Assembly (NCBI RefSeq): GCF_900312675.1
Contig: NZ_OMPC01000009.1
Location: 62,001-126,000 of the forward strand
Source: Aliivibrio sp. EL58
Lineage (GTDB): Bacteria; Pseudomonadota; Gammaproteobacteria; Enterobacterales; Vibrionaceae
Reading direction: 5' to 3'
DNA length: 64,000 bases
This document shows, piece after piece, positions 34,347 through 44,664 of the stretch; position 1 is the first letter of the stretch, and every line of letters begins with the position of its first letter. A model generated the notes under the pieces. The model saw only the letters and a list, made by a program, of their open reading frames with translations, had not been told where the DNA came from and searched no databases. The position numbers were made by a program, and so were the translations under genes.

Positions 34347-34520
34347 ATGAATGTAATCATTAAGGTAGCAGGGATTGCTAGCGTACTATTATTATCTGCC
34401 TGTGCTCCAGCAGATAGAGCAGATATAAACTCTACTGAACTGACTAACGAGCATTATAAGAACCAAGAAAAACAACAACAAAACTGTATGCTAACAGGTG
34501 AAATTGGCTGTGCTAATTAA
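34347..34520 (+). CDS. Small putative lipoprotein, 57 residues
   Basis: ATG at 34347 with AAGGA eight bases upstream; the stop codon ends at 34520. Residues 1-18 are a signal peptide (MNVIIKVAGIASVLLLSAC) with lipobox LSAC and Cys at 19. The mature 39 residues are polar, with KNQEKQQQNCMLTGEIGCAN at the end and two further Cys. I do not recognise the family. Strong ribosome site, a complete lipobox and an isolated position support a real gene. Confidence 0.7.
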   Translation: MNVIIKVAGIASVLLLSACAPADRADINSTELTNEHYKNQEKQQQNCMLTGEIGCAN

Positions 34521-34555
34521 TTAGGCTAAGCCCAGAACAAACTTATTAAGCCAAT

Positions 34556-34591
34556 AAAAAGGCCTGATAGAATCACTACTATCAGGCCTTA
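34556..34591 (-). terminator. Terminator at the end of the nor-side minus-strand unit
   Basis: AAGGCCTGATAG with CTATCAGGCCTT around an eight-base loop. The minus strand continues into five T residues; the plus strand has only a weak tract. Confidence 0.83.
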
Positions 34592-34635
34592 ATTTCAACA
34601 TCAAAAAGACAGTTTACTGCCCTTTTGTATTGAGT

Positions 34636-34908
34636 TTATTCATCACCCATAAAGCTCATATCTGGTAATGATTCTAGATTTTCTTTATAGCGTTTTTGAT
34701 TAAATTCTGCGCCATTTTTCATCACATCAAAAACTTCAACAGCCAACGCACACGCCATCATTTCAATCGCATCTTCGCGTGAGTTACCTGTCATTACCAA
34801 GCGCATTAATGTCTCTTTTACTGCAACTGGGCTGCCATCTTCAATTTGATTTTTTACGGTCTCAATCAATGTTTCTTCAGTCATGAAATCGTCTTGTTGA
34901 TCTGTCAT
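34636..34908 (-). CDS. Hypothetical small acidic protein
   Basis: A 90-residue acidic, mostly helical protein (start MTDQQDDFMTEETLIETV). The central part KETLMRLVMTGNSREDAIEMMACALAVEVFDVMK suggests a compact helical bundle; no known catalytic motif or signal peptide. ATG at 34908 is preceded by GAGAAG; a GTG four codons upstream is less likely. It lies 61 bases after the DUF1971-like gene and before a terminator, so it may be the last gene of the nor unit. Confidence 0.7.
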   Translation of the reverse strand: MTDQQDDFMTEETLIETVKNQIEDGSPVAVKETLMRLVMTGNSREDAIEMMACALAVEVFDVMKNGAEFNQKRYKENLESLPDMSFMGDE

Positions 34909-34969
34909 CTTACTTCTCACTCAATAATTTCGCCTACTATGCCATAAATGCAAAGTAAAGAGGCGTAAA

Positions 34970-35305
34970 TTATTTAGCATTGAACATTTTCTTACCGGTC
35001 TTATCTTGATCTGACCAAAAATTAATATTGAATTGAGCATCATCACTCAACTCAACTCGATGCCAGTACTGAGGAGGGCTTGTTGCAAATTGCCCTGCGT
35101 TAATAACGACTTTAACTTCAGGCTCTGTCGCTTCTGAATCTGCAAAGCCATAATAAGTGACCACACCTTCCATTACACATAACTAACCAAAAACATCAGC
35201 CGCTGTATGATGATGCGATAATAGTGCCTCAGGTACATTATCTTTCGTGAAAAATGGGGTAGAACGTTGGATTTTCCAATTTTTTGGGATACGTAAATGG
35301 CTCAT
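34970..35305 (-). pseudogene. DUF1971/TehB-N-like cupin gene with an in-frame amber codon
   Basis: From the ATG at 35305 (behind GGAGAG) the frame reads MSHLRIPKNWKIQRSTPFF, then at codon 41 hits TAG (35185-35183). It resumes in the same frame as LCVMEGVVTYYGFADSE to FNAK, ending at 34970. The two parts join to one 111-codon product like the cupin-fold DUF1971 family (TehB N-terminal-like domain), with HHHT and YWHRVE as likely metal-ligand regions. One substitution (CAG or AAG to TAG) explains the break. It lies 55 bases after fpr. It could be a true pseudogene, a sequencing error or a read-through codon. Confidence 0.8.
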
Positions 35306-35360
35306 AATAATCTCTCCAAATAAATTTTTTATTCTTTCGTCATCATATATTTATCGGTTC

Positions 35361-36134
35361 TTACCAATAGTTTTCAGAACTAAACTGCCCTGCTTTACGA
35401 CGAAGATGTTTGTTAAAACCTAACTCTTTTAGCGCATCAGATGTGTCTTTAACCATGTTAGGGTTGCCGCAGATGTATAAGAAACTACGCGTTTTACTAA
35501 GCTGGCATTTGGCACGACTCTCGATCTCTCTGCTGAGCAGCAAAGTCGGGATTCGTCCACATAAAGTTCCGGTGACATGTTCTCTAGAAACAATTGGTAC
35601 ATAATGAAACCTCTTATTGTATCTATTAATTAATTGTTGGATCCGCTCTTGATAAATCAACTCAGACTGCGTTCTTACTGCATGAACTAACACAATATTT
35701 TTAAATCGAGTTTCAAGTAATGGTGTTTCTAATATTGAGATAAATGGCCCTATGGCCGTACCTGTTGATAATAACCATAAATCCTCTACACCTTGAGGCA
35801 TTTCATTAATGGTCATAAACCCTGAAGCTTCTTTACCAACAAAAATCTCGTCACCAGAATTTAGCGCTTTAAGACGAGGAGATAACTCCCCGCTTTCATC
35901 TGCAATGATCAGAAATTCCATCTGTTGGTGCCCTTCCGTCTGCTTTGGGTTATTCACTATGGAATAAGCTCTTCTTACCCAATCACCATGCCCATCAGGT
36001 AGTGCTAATTTAGTAAATTGTCCCGCCTGATAAGCACTAATTGGCGCTTCTACAAACAAACTGAATAAATGATCAGTCCAGTCATAACGACGAAGAACAA
36101 CCCCTTTAATTAATCCATGTGGAATTTCTGTCAT
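35361..36134 (-). CDS. fpr: Ferredoxin--NADP+ reductase
   Basis: A 257-residue FAD enzyme moving electrons between NADPH and ferredoxin or flavodoxin. The FAD-binding motif RRAYSIVN (near residue 52) and GQFTKLAL are clear. The NADP region has LLSTGTAIGPFISIL (near 120) and FLYICGNPNMV (near 218). The C-terminal YW end is typical of bacterial Fpr. It starts 13 bases after the norW stop behind AGGTGA, so it is the third gene of a norV-norW-fpr operon, suggesting a second route of electrons to NorV. That link is inference. Confidence 0.9.
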   Translation of the reverse strand: MTEIPHGLIKGVVLRRYDWTDHLFSLFVEAPISAYQAGQFTKLALPDGHGDWVRRAYSIVNNPKQTEGHQQMEFLIIADESGELSPRLKALNSGDEIFVGKEASGFMTINEMPQGVEDLWLLSTGTAIGPFISILETPLLETRFKNIVLVHAVRTQSELIYQERIQQLINRYNKRFHYVPIVSREHVTGTLCGRIPTLLLSREIESRAKCQLSKTRSFLYICGNPNMVKDTSDALKELGFNKHLRRKAGQFSSENYW

Positions 36135-36147
36135 AGCTCACCTCTCA

Positions 36148-37293
36148 TTATTTCGTATTATGTATCTCTCTAAATAAAGGAAATGCGTTCTTAACTAATT
36201 CATTGGTTACCACAAATCCAGTTAACTGATTATTGGCATTGTAAGCTTTAGCACATAACCCTTGCGTATCAATATCAACAGCCCAACGTTCAATGTCGAC
36301 TGATGTATTACCCGCAAGCTGTATTGGATAATGGGGCGTTTTCACCTTCACCATCATATTTGGTAATTCAAGTATCGTCTCAGTTCCTAATAAGGTTTTT
36401 GCTAACGCATTCGCACTCAATAAGATAGGTTGTAGGTATGCCATTACCTTGCCTTCTATTTCAGCACAGTCACCTAATGCATAGACATTATTCGCTGACG
36501 TTTGCAGTATTGAGTCAACAACAATCCCTCGATTAACCATAATGTCCGACTTTATGGCTAGCTGCGTATTAGGTTTTAGCCCAGCGGCTGATATCACACA
36601 ATCCACTAAATACGATTGACCATTCGTTGTCGTTACTCGATATCTATTATCTTGTTTATTTACCGCTTGCACACAATCCGACAAAGTAACGGTAACCCCT
36701 TTTTCTCTGCATGCTTTTTCAAGTGGCAGTGAAATAAAGTCAGGGATCATATTAGCCAGTAGATGACTATTTGGCTCAACCAAGGTCACCATTTTCCCTG
36801 CATTTGCCAAATCCATTGCGAGCTCTGTACCTATTAAACCACCACCAACAACAAGTACTTTTTTAGACTCCAATACTTTTTGTTGAATACCAGCAAACTC
36901 TTTTAGGCTATTTAATGTCAGGATTTCTTCACATCCATCACCGTGAAAAGGTGGAATAAATGTTTGAGACCCTGTTGCTAATACCAATTTCCCATAAGCA
37001 TACTGCTCATCATTTACAGTAATCGCTTGGTTCTCAGCATCTATCGACTCAACGAAGGCATGCGTATGTAAAATGACATTGTATTGCTCAGCAAAAGCTC
37101 CTCCAGTTAATGTAATCATATCTTCTGGATTTTGTTGCTTTGAAAATACGTGACTCAAATCTGGCTTGTTATAGTCATCACCACTGTCATTCGTAAACAC
37201 ATGAATCGGACAATCACTATTAGTTCGACGAATAGTTTTAATTAATTGGTAAGAGGCAAAACCACTACCAATAATAACGATAGGTAAACTCAT
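36148..37293 (-). CDS. norW: Nitric oxide reductase FlRd-NAD(+) reductase NorW
   Basis: A 381-residue pyridine-nucleotide-disulfide oxidoreductase-like flavoprotein that reduces the rubredoxin domain of NorV with NADH. The FAD-binding GSGFASYQ motif is at residues 8-15, with [12 protein letters not shown] near 40. The NAD-binding motif is [17 protein letters not shown] (near 145), and [15 protein letters not shown] is the second FAD motif (near 265). ATG at 37293 is seven bases from GGAGG; the ATG one codon earlier is also open. The norV stop is 14 bases upstream. Confidence 0.93.
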   Translation of the reverse strand: MSLPIVIIGSGFASYQLIKTIRRTNSDCPIHVFTNDSGDDYNKPDLSHVFSKQQNPEDMITLTGGAFAEQYNVILHTHAFVESIDAENQAITVNDEQYAYGKLVLATGSQTFIPPFHGDGCEEILTLNSLKEFAGIQQKVLESKKVLVVGGGLIGTELAMDLANAGKMVTLVEPNSHLLANMIPDFISLPLEKACREKGVTVTLSDCVQAVNKQDNRYRVTTTNGQSYLVDCVISAAGLKPNTQLAIKSDIMVNRGIVVDSILQTSANNVYALGDCAEIEGKVMAYLQPILLSANALAKTLLGTETILELPNMMVKVKTPHYPIQLAGNTSVDIERWAVDIDTQGLCAKAYNANNQLTGFVVTNELVKNAFPLFREIHNTK

Positions 37294-37307
37294 CATTTAT
37301 CCTCCAA

Positions 37308-38843
37308 CTACTTAATTTCAACAAATACGTCTTTACCTAGATGACACTCAGGGCATAAGAAGTAATCAGGTACTTCTGACCAAGGAGTATTAGGCTCTAC
37401 ACCTTGATTTGGCTCACCAAGAGCAGGATCGTACACCCAGTTACATACTGTGCATAACATGCACTGTGAAGCGCTGCTTTCTCCGGTAGCTCCGACTTCT
37501 GTATCGTTTGCCGCTAATTCAACAGCAGGTTCAATCATGACGACTGGATCTTGGGCTGTTACTTCTTTAGCCACCGTTGGTTCAATGACTTTTGTTGTTT
37601 GCTCTTTTTTTTCTACATTAATGGTATTAAACGTGGTAGTTAGTGGTTTTAGTGCCCACTGTTTTGCAATAAATTGCCCATGCTCTCGACATAACTGCAT
37701 TGCTTTACCATCTGGACGCCATTTCGCTTTTAAACCCACCGCGGTTTCAAAACCAGCATCAGTTAAGCGAGAATGAATTCTGTCAACAGCACCACCATTC
37801 CAACCGTAACTACCAAATGCACCTGCTTTTTTCGCTTTAAATCGAAGGCCTGTAATTTCTTCTAACATGCCCGCAATTTTAGGCATCATCACATTGTTCA
37901 TGGTTGATGAGCCAACAAGGATCCCTTTTGAGCGGAAAACACTGGTTAAAATATCATTCTTATCTTGGCGAGAAACATTGAATACTTTGACCGCAACAGC
38001 AGGGTCAATATCATGAATACCTTGAGCAATCGCATCAGCCATCATTCGAGTGTTGTTTGACATAGAATCGTAGAAAATAGTAATACGATCTTCTTGATAA
38101 TTATCAGCCCACTCTAAATATTGATGAATGATTTGAGTTGGATTATCTCTCCATACACAACCGTGAGAAGTTGCGATCATATCGACAGGTAAATTAAAGC
38201 TTAATACTTCTTTGATTTTTGCCGTTACTAATGCACTGAATGGCGTAAGGATATTAGCGTAGTAACGTAAACATTGATCCATCAATTCCGTTTGATCTAC
38301 TTCGTCATTAAACAAGCGCTCATCACAATAGTGTTGGCCAAATGCATCATTACTAAACAAAATTGCATCACCGGTTAAGTACGTCATCATGCTGTCTGGC
38401 CAGTGCAGCATTGGCGCTTCAACAAAAATCAATTGCTTGCCATTACCTATATCTAACGCATCGCCCGTTTTAATTGGATTAAAATTCCATTCAGGGTGAT
38501 GATGGTGACCAACAATTGAATCAATCGCGTTTTCAGTACAATAAATTGGTGTACCCGGGATCTTATCCATTAACGCAGAAAGTGCCCCTGCGTGATCTTC
38601 TTCAGCATGATTAATTACAATATAATCGATGCTAGCAAGATCAATTTCCATTTCTAAATTTTGAATAAACTGGTGGCTAAAACGATGGTCCACCGTATCA
38701 ATTAATACTGTTTTCTCTTCTTGAATAAGATAACTGTTATAGCTTGTGCCTTTGGTCATTTTAAATTCAGTACCATGGAAGTCAGACACTTCCCAATCAC
38801 GTTGGCCAACCCAGTTAACATTATTTTTAATATGAATAGTCAT
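37308..38843 (-). CDS. norV: Anaerobic nitric oxide reductase flavorubredoxin
   Basis: A 511-residue enzyme reducing NO to N2O. The metallo-beta-lactamase-like di-iron domain (1-250) has the HxExDH ligand motif in NHAEEDHAG (near residue 78), with further ligands near [15 protein letters not shown] and ATSHGC. A flavodoxin domain follows (about 252-395; [13 protein letters not shown] binds FMN). A linker then leads to a C-terminal rubredoxin with CTVC and CPEC pairs (about 463-500). All expected domains and ligands are present. First gene of the norVW-fpr unit, under a sigma-54 promoter. Confidence 0.96.
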   Translation of the reverse strand: MTIHIKNNVNWVGQRDWEVSDFHGTEFKMTKGTSYNSYLIQEEKTVLIDTVDHRFSHQFIQNLEMEIDLASIDYIVINHAEEDHAGALSALMDKIPGTPIYCTENAIDSIVGHHHHPEWNFNPIKTGDALDIGNGKQLIFVEAPMLHWPDSMMTYLTGDAILFSNDAFGQHYCDERLFNDEVDQTELMDQCLRYYANILTPFSALVTAKIKEVLSFNLPVDMIATSHGCVWRDNPTQIIHQYLEWADNYQEDRITIFYDSMSNNTRMMADAIAQGIHDIDPAVAVKVFNVSRQDKNDILTSVFRSKGILVGSSTMNNVMMPKIAGMLEEITGLRFKAKKAGAFGSYGWNGGAVDRIHSRLTDAGFETAVGLKAKWRPDGKAMQLCREHGQFIAKQWALKPLTTTFNTINVEKKEQTTKVIEPTVAKEVTAQDPVVMIEPAVELAANDTEVGATGESSASQCMLCTVCNWVYDPALGEPNQGVEPNTPWSEVPDYFLCPECHLGKDVFVEIK

Positions 38844-38882
38844 TGTTTTTTTCTCATTTAATTATTAGCGTTACAATATCTA

Positions 38883-38899
38883 TAGCATTGAGCGTGCCA
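38883..38899 (-). promoter_or_regulatory. Sigma-54 promoter of norV
   Basis: On the minus strand, TGGCAC (38899-38894), five bases, then ATGCT: one mismatch from TGGCAC-N5-TTGCW. The -24/-12 element lies about 40-55 bases before the norV start and downstream of the NorR sites, as expected for enhancer-driven control. Confidence 0.8.
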
Positions 38900-38952
38900 G
38901 TTTTTATCTTATTGATTTAAAAGAAATTAATAAACAAAGGCATTTAGTAATT

Positions 38953-39008
38953 GTCATTATGACACCTGTTTACTTTTGTCAAAAAGACACTACAATAGTC
39001 AAATTGAC
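38953..39008. promoter_or_regulatory. Three NorR enhancer sites
   Basis: Three GT-N7-AC elements: GTCATTATGAC (38953-38963), GTCAAAAAGAC (38978-38988) and GTCAAATTGAC (38998-39008). Start-to-start spacings are 25 and 20 bases. Three such sites in the norR-norV gap match the arrangement known in E. coli, where all three are needed for NO-dependent activation. Confidence 0.88.
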
Positions 39009-39030
39009 AATTAAAGAGTTGGGTAGAATA

Positions 39031-40569
39031 ATGAGGAACATGAAAGAAGAATGGGCTCAAATTGCATTGGATTTAACGTCCGGATTAGACAGTAAAGACC
39101 GTTTTGAACGTTTATTATCAACCATTCGAAATGCGTTAAAATGTGACGCTTCTGCTTTACTCTTATTTAAAAATCAATACTTCTCACCACTAGCAACCAA
39201 CGGCCTAGACAGTGATGTGATTGGGCGTCGTTTTGCTATTTCACAACATCCTCGTTTAGAAGCCATAGCACGAGCTGGTGATATTGTTCGCTTTCCTCCA
39301 GACAGTGATTTACCCGATCCTTATGACGGATTAATTAAAAATAAAAAAGAACTCCTTCATGTGCACTCTTGTATCGGGCTGCCTTTACTTGTTAATGAAC
39401 GATTGATTGGCGCAGTAACTATTGATGCATTCGATCCTGCTCAATTTAATAGTTTTACCAATAAAGAACTTAGGATCATTAGCGCCTTAGCTGCAACCAG
39501 TCTGAACACCGCTTTACTGATGGAAAAATTAGAAAATCAGTCTTCAGGGGGATCAACTGGATCATCCTTTGAAAACGCGCAGCAGAACAATGTTGAGATG
39601 ATTGGTGAATCAAAAGCGATGAAAGAGTTAAAAGCCAATATCAAAGCCGTCGCCAATACCGAGCTATCCGTTTTAATCACAGGAGAAACAGGGGTTGGTA
39701 AAGAGTTAGTGGCGAGTGCTTTACATGAGCAATCGTCAAGGGCAAATCAAAACTTAGTCTACTTAAACTGTGCCGCTTTGCCCGAATCTGTCGCAGAAAG
39801 TGAACTGTTTGGTCATGTAAAAGGGGCGTTTACAGGAGCTATTAGTAACCGTAAAGGCAAATTTGAATCCGCCGATAATGGCACGCTGTTTCTAGATGAA
39901 ATTGGTGAGTTATCTTTAGCGCTACAAGCCAAATTATTACGCGTTTTACAATATGGTGATATTCAACGAATTGGCGATGATAATCACATTAAAGTAAACA
40001 CTCGTATTATTGCAGCGACCAATAAAACGTTAAGTGAAGAAGTTAAAGAAGGCAATTTTAGAGCTGACTTGTACCACCGTTTAAGTGTCTTCCCAATTTT
40101 TGTGCCTCCACTGAGAGATCGAGGAAGTGACATTACTCTTCTAGTTGGCTACTTTGCCGAAAAGAGTCGCGTAAAACTAAGAGCATCAAGCCTACGTATT
40201 ACCCCAGAGGCCATTAGCGTACTTAATGCTTATCCTTGGCCTGGTAATGTTCGTGAATTAGAACACGTCATAAGCCGAGCGGCTGTTTTATCTAGAGCAC
40301 AAAGTATTGATTCAGATTTAACCCTCTCTACTTCGCATTTTTCTATTCAAAAAGAAACCGACACTAAAGAGTCTGTACCACAATCAACAGAAGAAGTAAG
40401 TTTGGAATGTAATAAAGGATTACGCTTAGCAACCGATGAATTTCAAGCCAAACTAATCCAAAAAACGTATCAAAAACATCAACAAAATTGGGCGGCGACA
40501 GCAAGAGCATTACAAGTTGATACGGGAAATTTACATCGTTTAGCAAAACGTTTAAATCTTAAGGAATAA
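39031..40569 (+). CDS. norR: Nitric oxide-responsive sigma-54 activator NorR
   Basis: A 512-residue enhancer-binding protein. An N-terminal GAF domain (about 15-170) holds the NO-sensing non-haem iron in E. coli. The AAA+ domain (about 195-420) has Walker [13 protein letters not shown], the sigma-54-contact loop GAFTGA and Walker [13 protein letters not shown]-terminal Fis-type helix-turn-helix follows ([21 protein letters not shown]). The frame is open to an ATG at 38959, but that lies inside the first NorR site; 39031 matches the expected length (E. coli 504), with ATG at 39040 an alternative. Confidence 0.94.
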   Translation: MRNMKEEWAQIALDLTSGLDSKDRFERLLSTIRNALKCDASALLLFKNQYFSPLATNGLDSDVIGRRFAISQHPRLEAIARAGDIVRFPPDSDLPDPYDGLIKNKKELLHVHSCIGLPLLVNERLIGAVTIDAFDPAQFNSFTNKELRIISALAATSLNTALLMEKLENQSSGGSTGSSFENAQQNNVEMIGESKAMKELKANIKAVANTELSVLITGETGVGKELVASALHEQSSRANQNLVYLNCAALPESVAESELFGHVKGAFTGAISNRKGKFESADNGTLFLDEIGELSLALQAKLLRVLQYGDIQRIGDDNHIKVNTRIIAATNKTLSEEVKEGNFRADLYHRLSVFPIFVPPLRDRGSDITLLVGYFAEKSRVKLRASSLRITPEAISVLNAYPWPGNVRELEHVISRAAVLSRAQSIDSDLTLSTSHFSIQKETDTKESVPQSTEEVSLECNKGLRLATDEFQAKLIQKTYQKHQQNWAATARALQVDTGNLHRLAKRLNLKE

Positions 40570-40685
40570 ATCCCAAAAATCATTTTTATTTCGCAGATAT
40601 AATTATGTGATTTTGCTCTCGGATCTGTCCTGAGCATATTCTTTCTGTTAGAATCTGCCTCAAGTTTTATTAGTGGTGTTAAAGA

Positions 40686-41810
40686 ATGTCAGACAACAGC
40701 CAAAAGAAAGTCATCGTCGGTATGTCCGGTGGTGTAGATTCTTCAGTATCAGCCTATCTACTTCAGCAACAAGGATACCAAGTTGAAGGTCTTTTCATGA
40801 AAAACTGGGAAGAAGATGACAACGAGGAATATTGTACCGCTGCCGAAGATTTAGCCGATGCACAAGCGGTGTGTGACAAATTAGGTATTCACCTTCACAC
40901 CATTAACTTTGCATCTGAATACTGGGACAACGTTTTTGAATATTTCTTAGAGGAATACAAAGCGGGCCGTACGCCAAATCCTGATATTTTATGTAATAAA
41001 GAAATCAAATTTAAAGCTTTCTTAGAATTTGCTGATGAAGTACTAGATGCAGATTTCATAGCTATGGGCCACTACGTTCGTCGTACTTTCCCAAGCGCAG
41101 AAGAAATCGCAAATGGTGCAAAACCAGAAATGCTTCGTGGTTTAGATTCAAACAAAGATCAAAGCTACTTCCTATACACATTAAGCTCAGATCAAGTATC
41201 TCGCAGCCTATTCCCTGTTGGTGAGCTTGAAAAACCTGAAGTACGCCGCATTGCTGAAGAGCAAGATTTGATCACAGCGAAGAAAAAAGATTCTACTGGT
41301 ATCTGCTTTATTGGTGAACGTAAATTCACTGAATTTTTAGGCAAATACTTACCAGCACAACCAGGTAATATCGAAACCCCAGAAGGTAACATCATTGGTC
41401 AACACCAAGGTTTGATGTACCACACTCTAGGTCAACGTAAAGGGTTACACATCGGTGGCTCTAAAGGCGGCGGCGGTAACGAAGACCCATGGTTCGTTGG
41501 TGAAAAAGATTTAAAACGTAATGTATTAATTGCCGTTCAAGGTAAAGATCACCCATTACTAAAATCTCAAGGCCTATTAGCTTCTCAACTGCACTGGGTT
41601 GATCGCACTCCGATTAAAGCCCCATTGAGCTGCACGGTGAAAACACGTTACCGTCAAACTGATATCCCTTGTACCATCATCCCTATTGATGATGAAAACA
41701 TTAAAGTGATTTTTGATGAAGCACAAATCGCAGTGACTCCAGGTCAATCTGCTGTTTTCTACTCAGGTGAAATTTGCCTAGGTGGCGGCATCATCGAAGA
41801 GCGTATTTAA
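40686..41810 (+). CDS. mnmA: tRNA-specific 2-thiouridylase MnmA
   Basis: A 374-residue enzyme that adds sulfur to U34 of tRNA-Lys, -Glu and -Gln. The PP-loop [15 protein letters not shown] is at residues 12-26. The two catalytic Cys are in LCNKEIKF (near 101) and STGICFIGE (near 199). Length is close to E. coli MnmA (368). hflD starts 12 bases after the stop, the usual enteric and Vibrio order. Confidence 0.96.
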   Translation: MSDNSQKKVIVGMSGGVDSSVSAYLLQQQGYQVEGLFMKNWEEDDNEEYCTAAEDLADAQAVCDKLGIHLHTINFASEYWDNVFEYFLEEYKAGRTPNPDILCNKEIKFKAFLEFADEVLDADFIAMGHYVRRTFPSAEEIANGAKPEMLRGLDSNKDQSYFLYTLSSDQVSRSLFPVGELEKPEVRRIAEEQDLITAKKKDSTGICFIGERKFTEFLGKYLPAQPGNIETPEGNIIGQHQGLMYHTLGQRKGLHIGGSKGGGGNEDPWFVGEKDLKRNVLIAVQGKDHPLLKSQGLLASQLHWVDRTPIKAPLSCTVKTRYRQTDIPCTIIPIDDENIKVIFDEAQIAVTPGQSAVFYSGEICLGGGIIEERI

Positions 41811-41822
41811 GGAGTTCCGAGC

Positions 41823-42440
41823 GTGGCTAACACTTTATTTGACAGAACCATTGCATTTGCTGGCATTTGCCAAGCGGCAAGCTTAGTACAAAAAATGGCG
41901 AAAGATGGGCACTGTGATCAAGCTGCGTTTGATACTGCTATTCAATCAATATTAGAAATCAATCCAAGTAATACGCTTGCTGTTTATGGTAATGAAGCGA
42001 ACTTACGTATTGGTTTAGAATGTTTGGTTCGAGATTTTGACAATACGCCATCAGGCAGTGAATTAACTCGCTACTTGATCAGTTTAATGGCGTTAGAGCG
42101 CAAACTTGCAGGCCATCGCGATGGTATGAGCAAGCTTGGTGAACGCATTAGCACTATTGAGCGTCAACTTGAACATTTTGATATTCACGATGAACAAATG
42201 CTCAGTAACATTGCCAGCATTTATTTAGATGTGATCAGCCCTATGGGCCCTCGCATCCAAGTGACTGGTACACCATCTATCTTACAGCAACCGATGACAC
42301 AGCATAAAGTGCGCTCCCTGCTTCTTTCAGGTATTCGTTCCGCTGTATTATGGCGCCAAACGGGTGGCAAACGTCGCCATTTAATTTTTGGTCGTAAGAA
42401 AATGGTAGAGCAAGCAAAAATTATTTTAGCTCGAATTTAA
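41823..42440 (+). CDS. hflD: High frequency lysogenization protein HflD homologue
   Basis: A 205-residue, mostly helical, membrane-associated protein. In E. coli HflD affects lambda CII; its native role beside mnmA and purB is unclear. The GTG start at 41823 follows GGAG. The match to HflD is supported by [15 protein letters not shown] at the start, by [20 protein letters not shown], and by synteny between mnmA and purB. Confidence 0.92.
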   Translation: MANTLFDRTIAFAGICQAASLVQKMAKDGHCDQAAFDTAIQSILEINPSNTLAVYGNEANLRIGLECLVRDFDNTPSGSELTRYLISLMALERKLAGHRDGMSKLGERISTIERQLEHFDIHDEQMLSNIASIYLDVISPMGPRIQVTGTPSILQQPMTQHKVRSLLLSGIRSAVLWRQTGGKRRHLIFGRKKMVEQAKIILARI

Positions 42441-42444
42441 AAAA

Positions 42445-42475
42445 TTAAAGCCTACTTGAATCTCAGGTAGGCTTT
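42445..42475 (+). terminator. Intrinsic terminator after hflD
   Basis: AAAGCCTACTTGA with TCAGGTAGGCTTT (one T-G wobble) and a three-base loop; the T-tract is short, so partial read-through into purB is possible. Confidence 0.7.
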
Positions 42476-42501
42476 ATCCTTTAACCTTTATAGATATCTA
42501 G

Positions 42502-43881
<1,380 letters not shown>

Positions 43882-43921
43882 TCTTTACGGTTATTTTTAA
43901 CCCGACAGATTAACAAGCACT

Positions 43922-43971
43922 AAAAAGCCCTGTATCAAACGCCTTTAAGCGTACTGTTACAGGGCTTTTTT
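43922..43971. terminator. Shared terminator between purB and the 44.0-kb lipoprotein gene
   Basis: AAAAAGCCCTGTA pairs with TACAGGGCTTTTT. An inner ACGC/GCGT stem lies in the loop, and tracts flank both sides. Confidence 0.85.
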
Positions 43972-44003
43972 ATTCGGTTTTTATTTATTCGAGTTGATGC
44001 TAA

Positions 44004-44432
44004 TTACATCACACACTCTTGCATTTCTTTTGCGCCTTCAACACCTTTCTCAATTAAGCTCTGCGCTTCTTGGTTTGAAATCGTCGACATCACTTTATCC
44101 AATAACTTCTCTGCACTAGATTCTGATGACGCTTCCACTAAACAACTGTACGCATTAGCAATGTGCTCTTGGATTTCAACCAGTGCTTTAGGGTTGCTGT
44201 AATCTGCATTTAACGCTTCATCAATTGATTCTGCAAACTCAGATGCAGAGCTGGCTGCGTCACCAAATTGTTCAATATTAATCGCTTCTAGATCTACTGA
44301 TTCTAGCTTTTCTTGAGCCATATCTACGGCCTTATTTGCAGCCTCTTGCGCTTTATCAATCGCTTGACTTGCGTCATCACACCCCATTAAAGCCACAGAA
44401 AACAATAAAGGAACTAATAATTTTTTGTTCAT
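44004..44432 (-). CDS. Putative lipoprotein, unknown function
   Basis: A 142-residue protein; ATG at 44432 (MNKKLLVPLLFSVALMGC), with lipobox LMGC and Cys at 18. Six upstream codons are open but would disrupt the signal peptide, and GAGAA lies before 44432. The mature part is acidic, Ala- and Glu-rich and helical (DDASQAIDKAQEAANKAVDMAQEKLE), likely a coiled coil. A Cys pair is possible between AYSCLVE and the C-terminal MQECVM. I do not recognise the family. Confidence 0.8.
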   Translation of the reverse strand: MNKKLLVPLLFSVALMGCDDASQAIDKAQEAANKAVDMAQEKLESVDLEAINIEQFGDAASSASEFAESIDEALNADYSNPKALVEIQEHIANAYSCLVEASSESSAEKLLDKVMSTISNQEAQSLIEKGVEGAKEMQECVM

Positions 44433-44664
44433 TTTTTTCTCACTATACAATTATAAAGATAACCAAAACAGACTAACAGAAAACCAATAAAATAAGAGAG
44501 TTAGCTTGTATCTAAGTATGAATATACAAGTATAAATCATCGCTTGTGAAGTCAATGTGAACAAGGCGACTAAATAATATACGATTAATATCCATATTTA
44601 ACTAATGGTTATTCATTCTGAGTCGATAAGAGGTTCTATAAAATACACTTCTATTGGAAAGATT

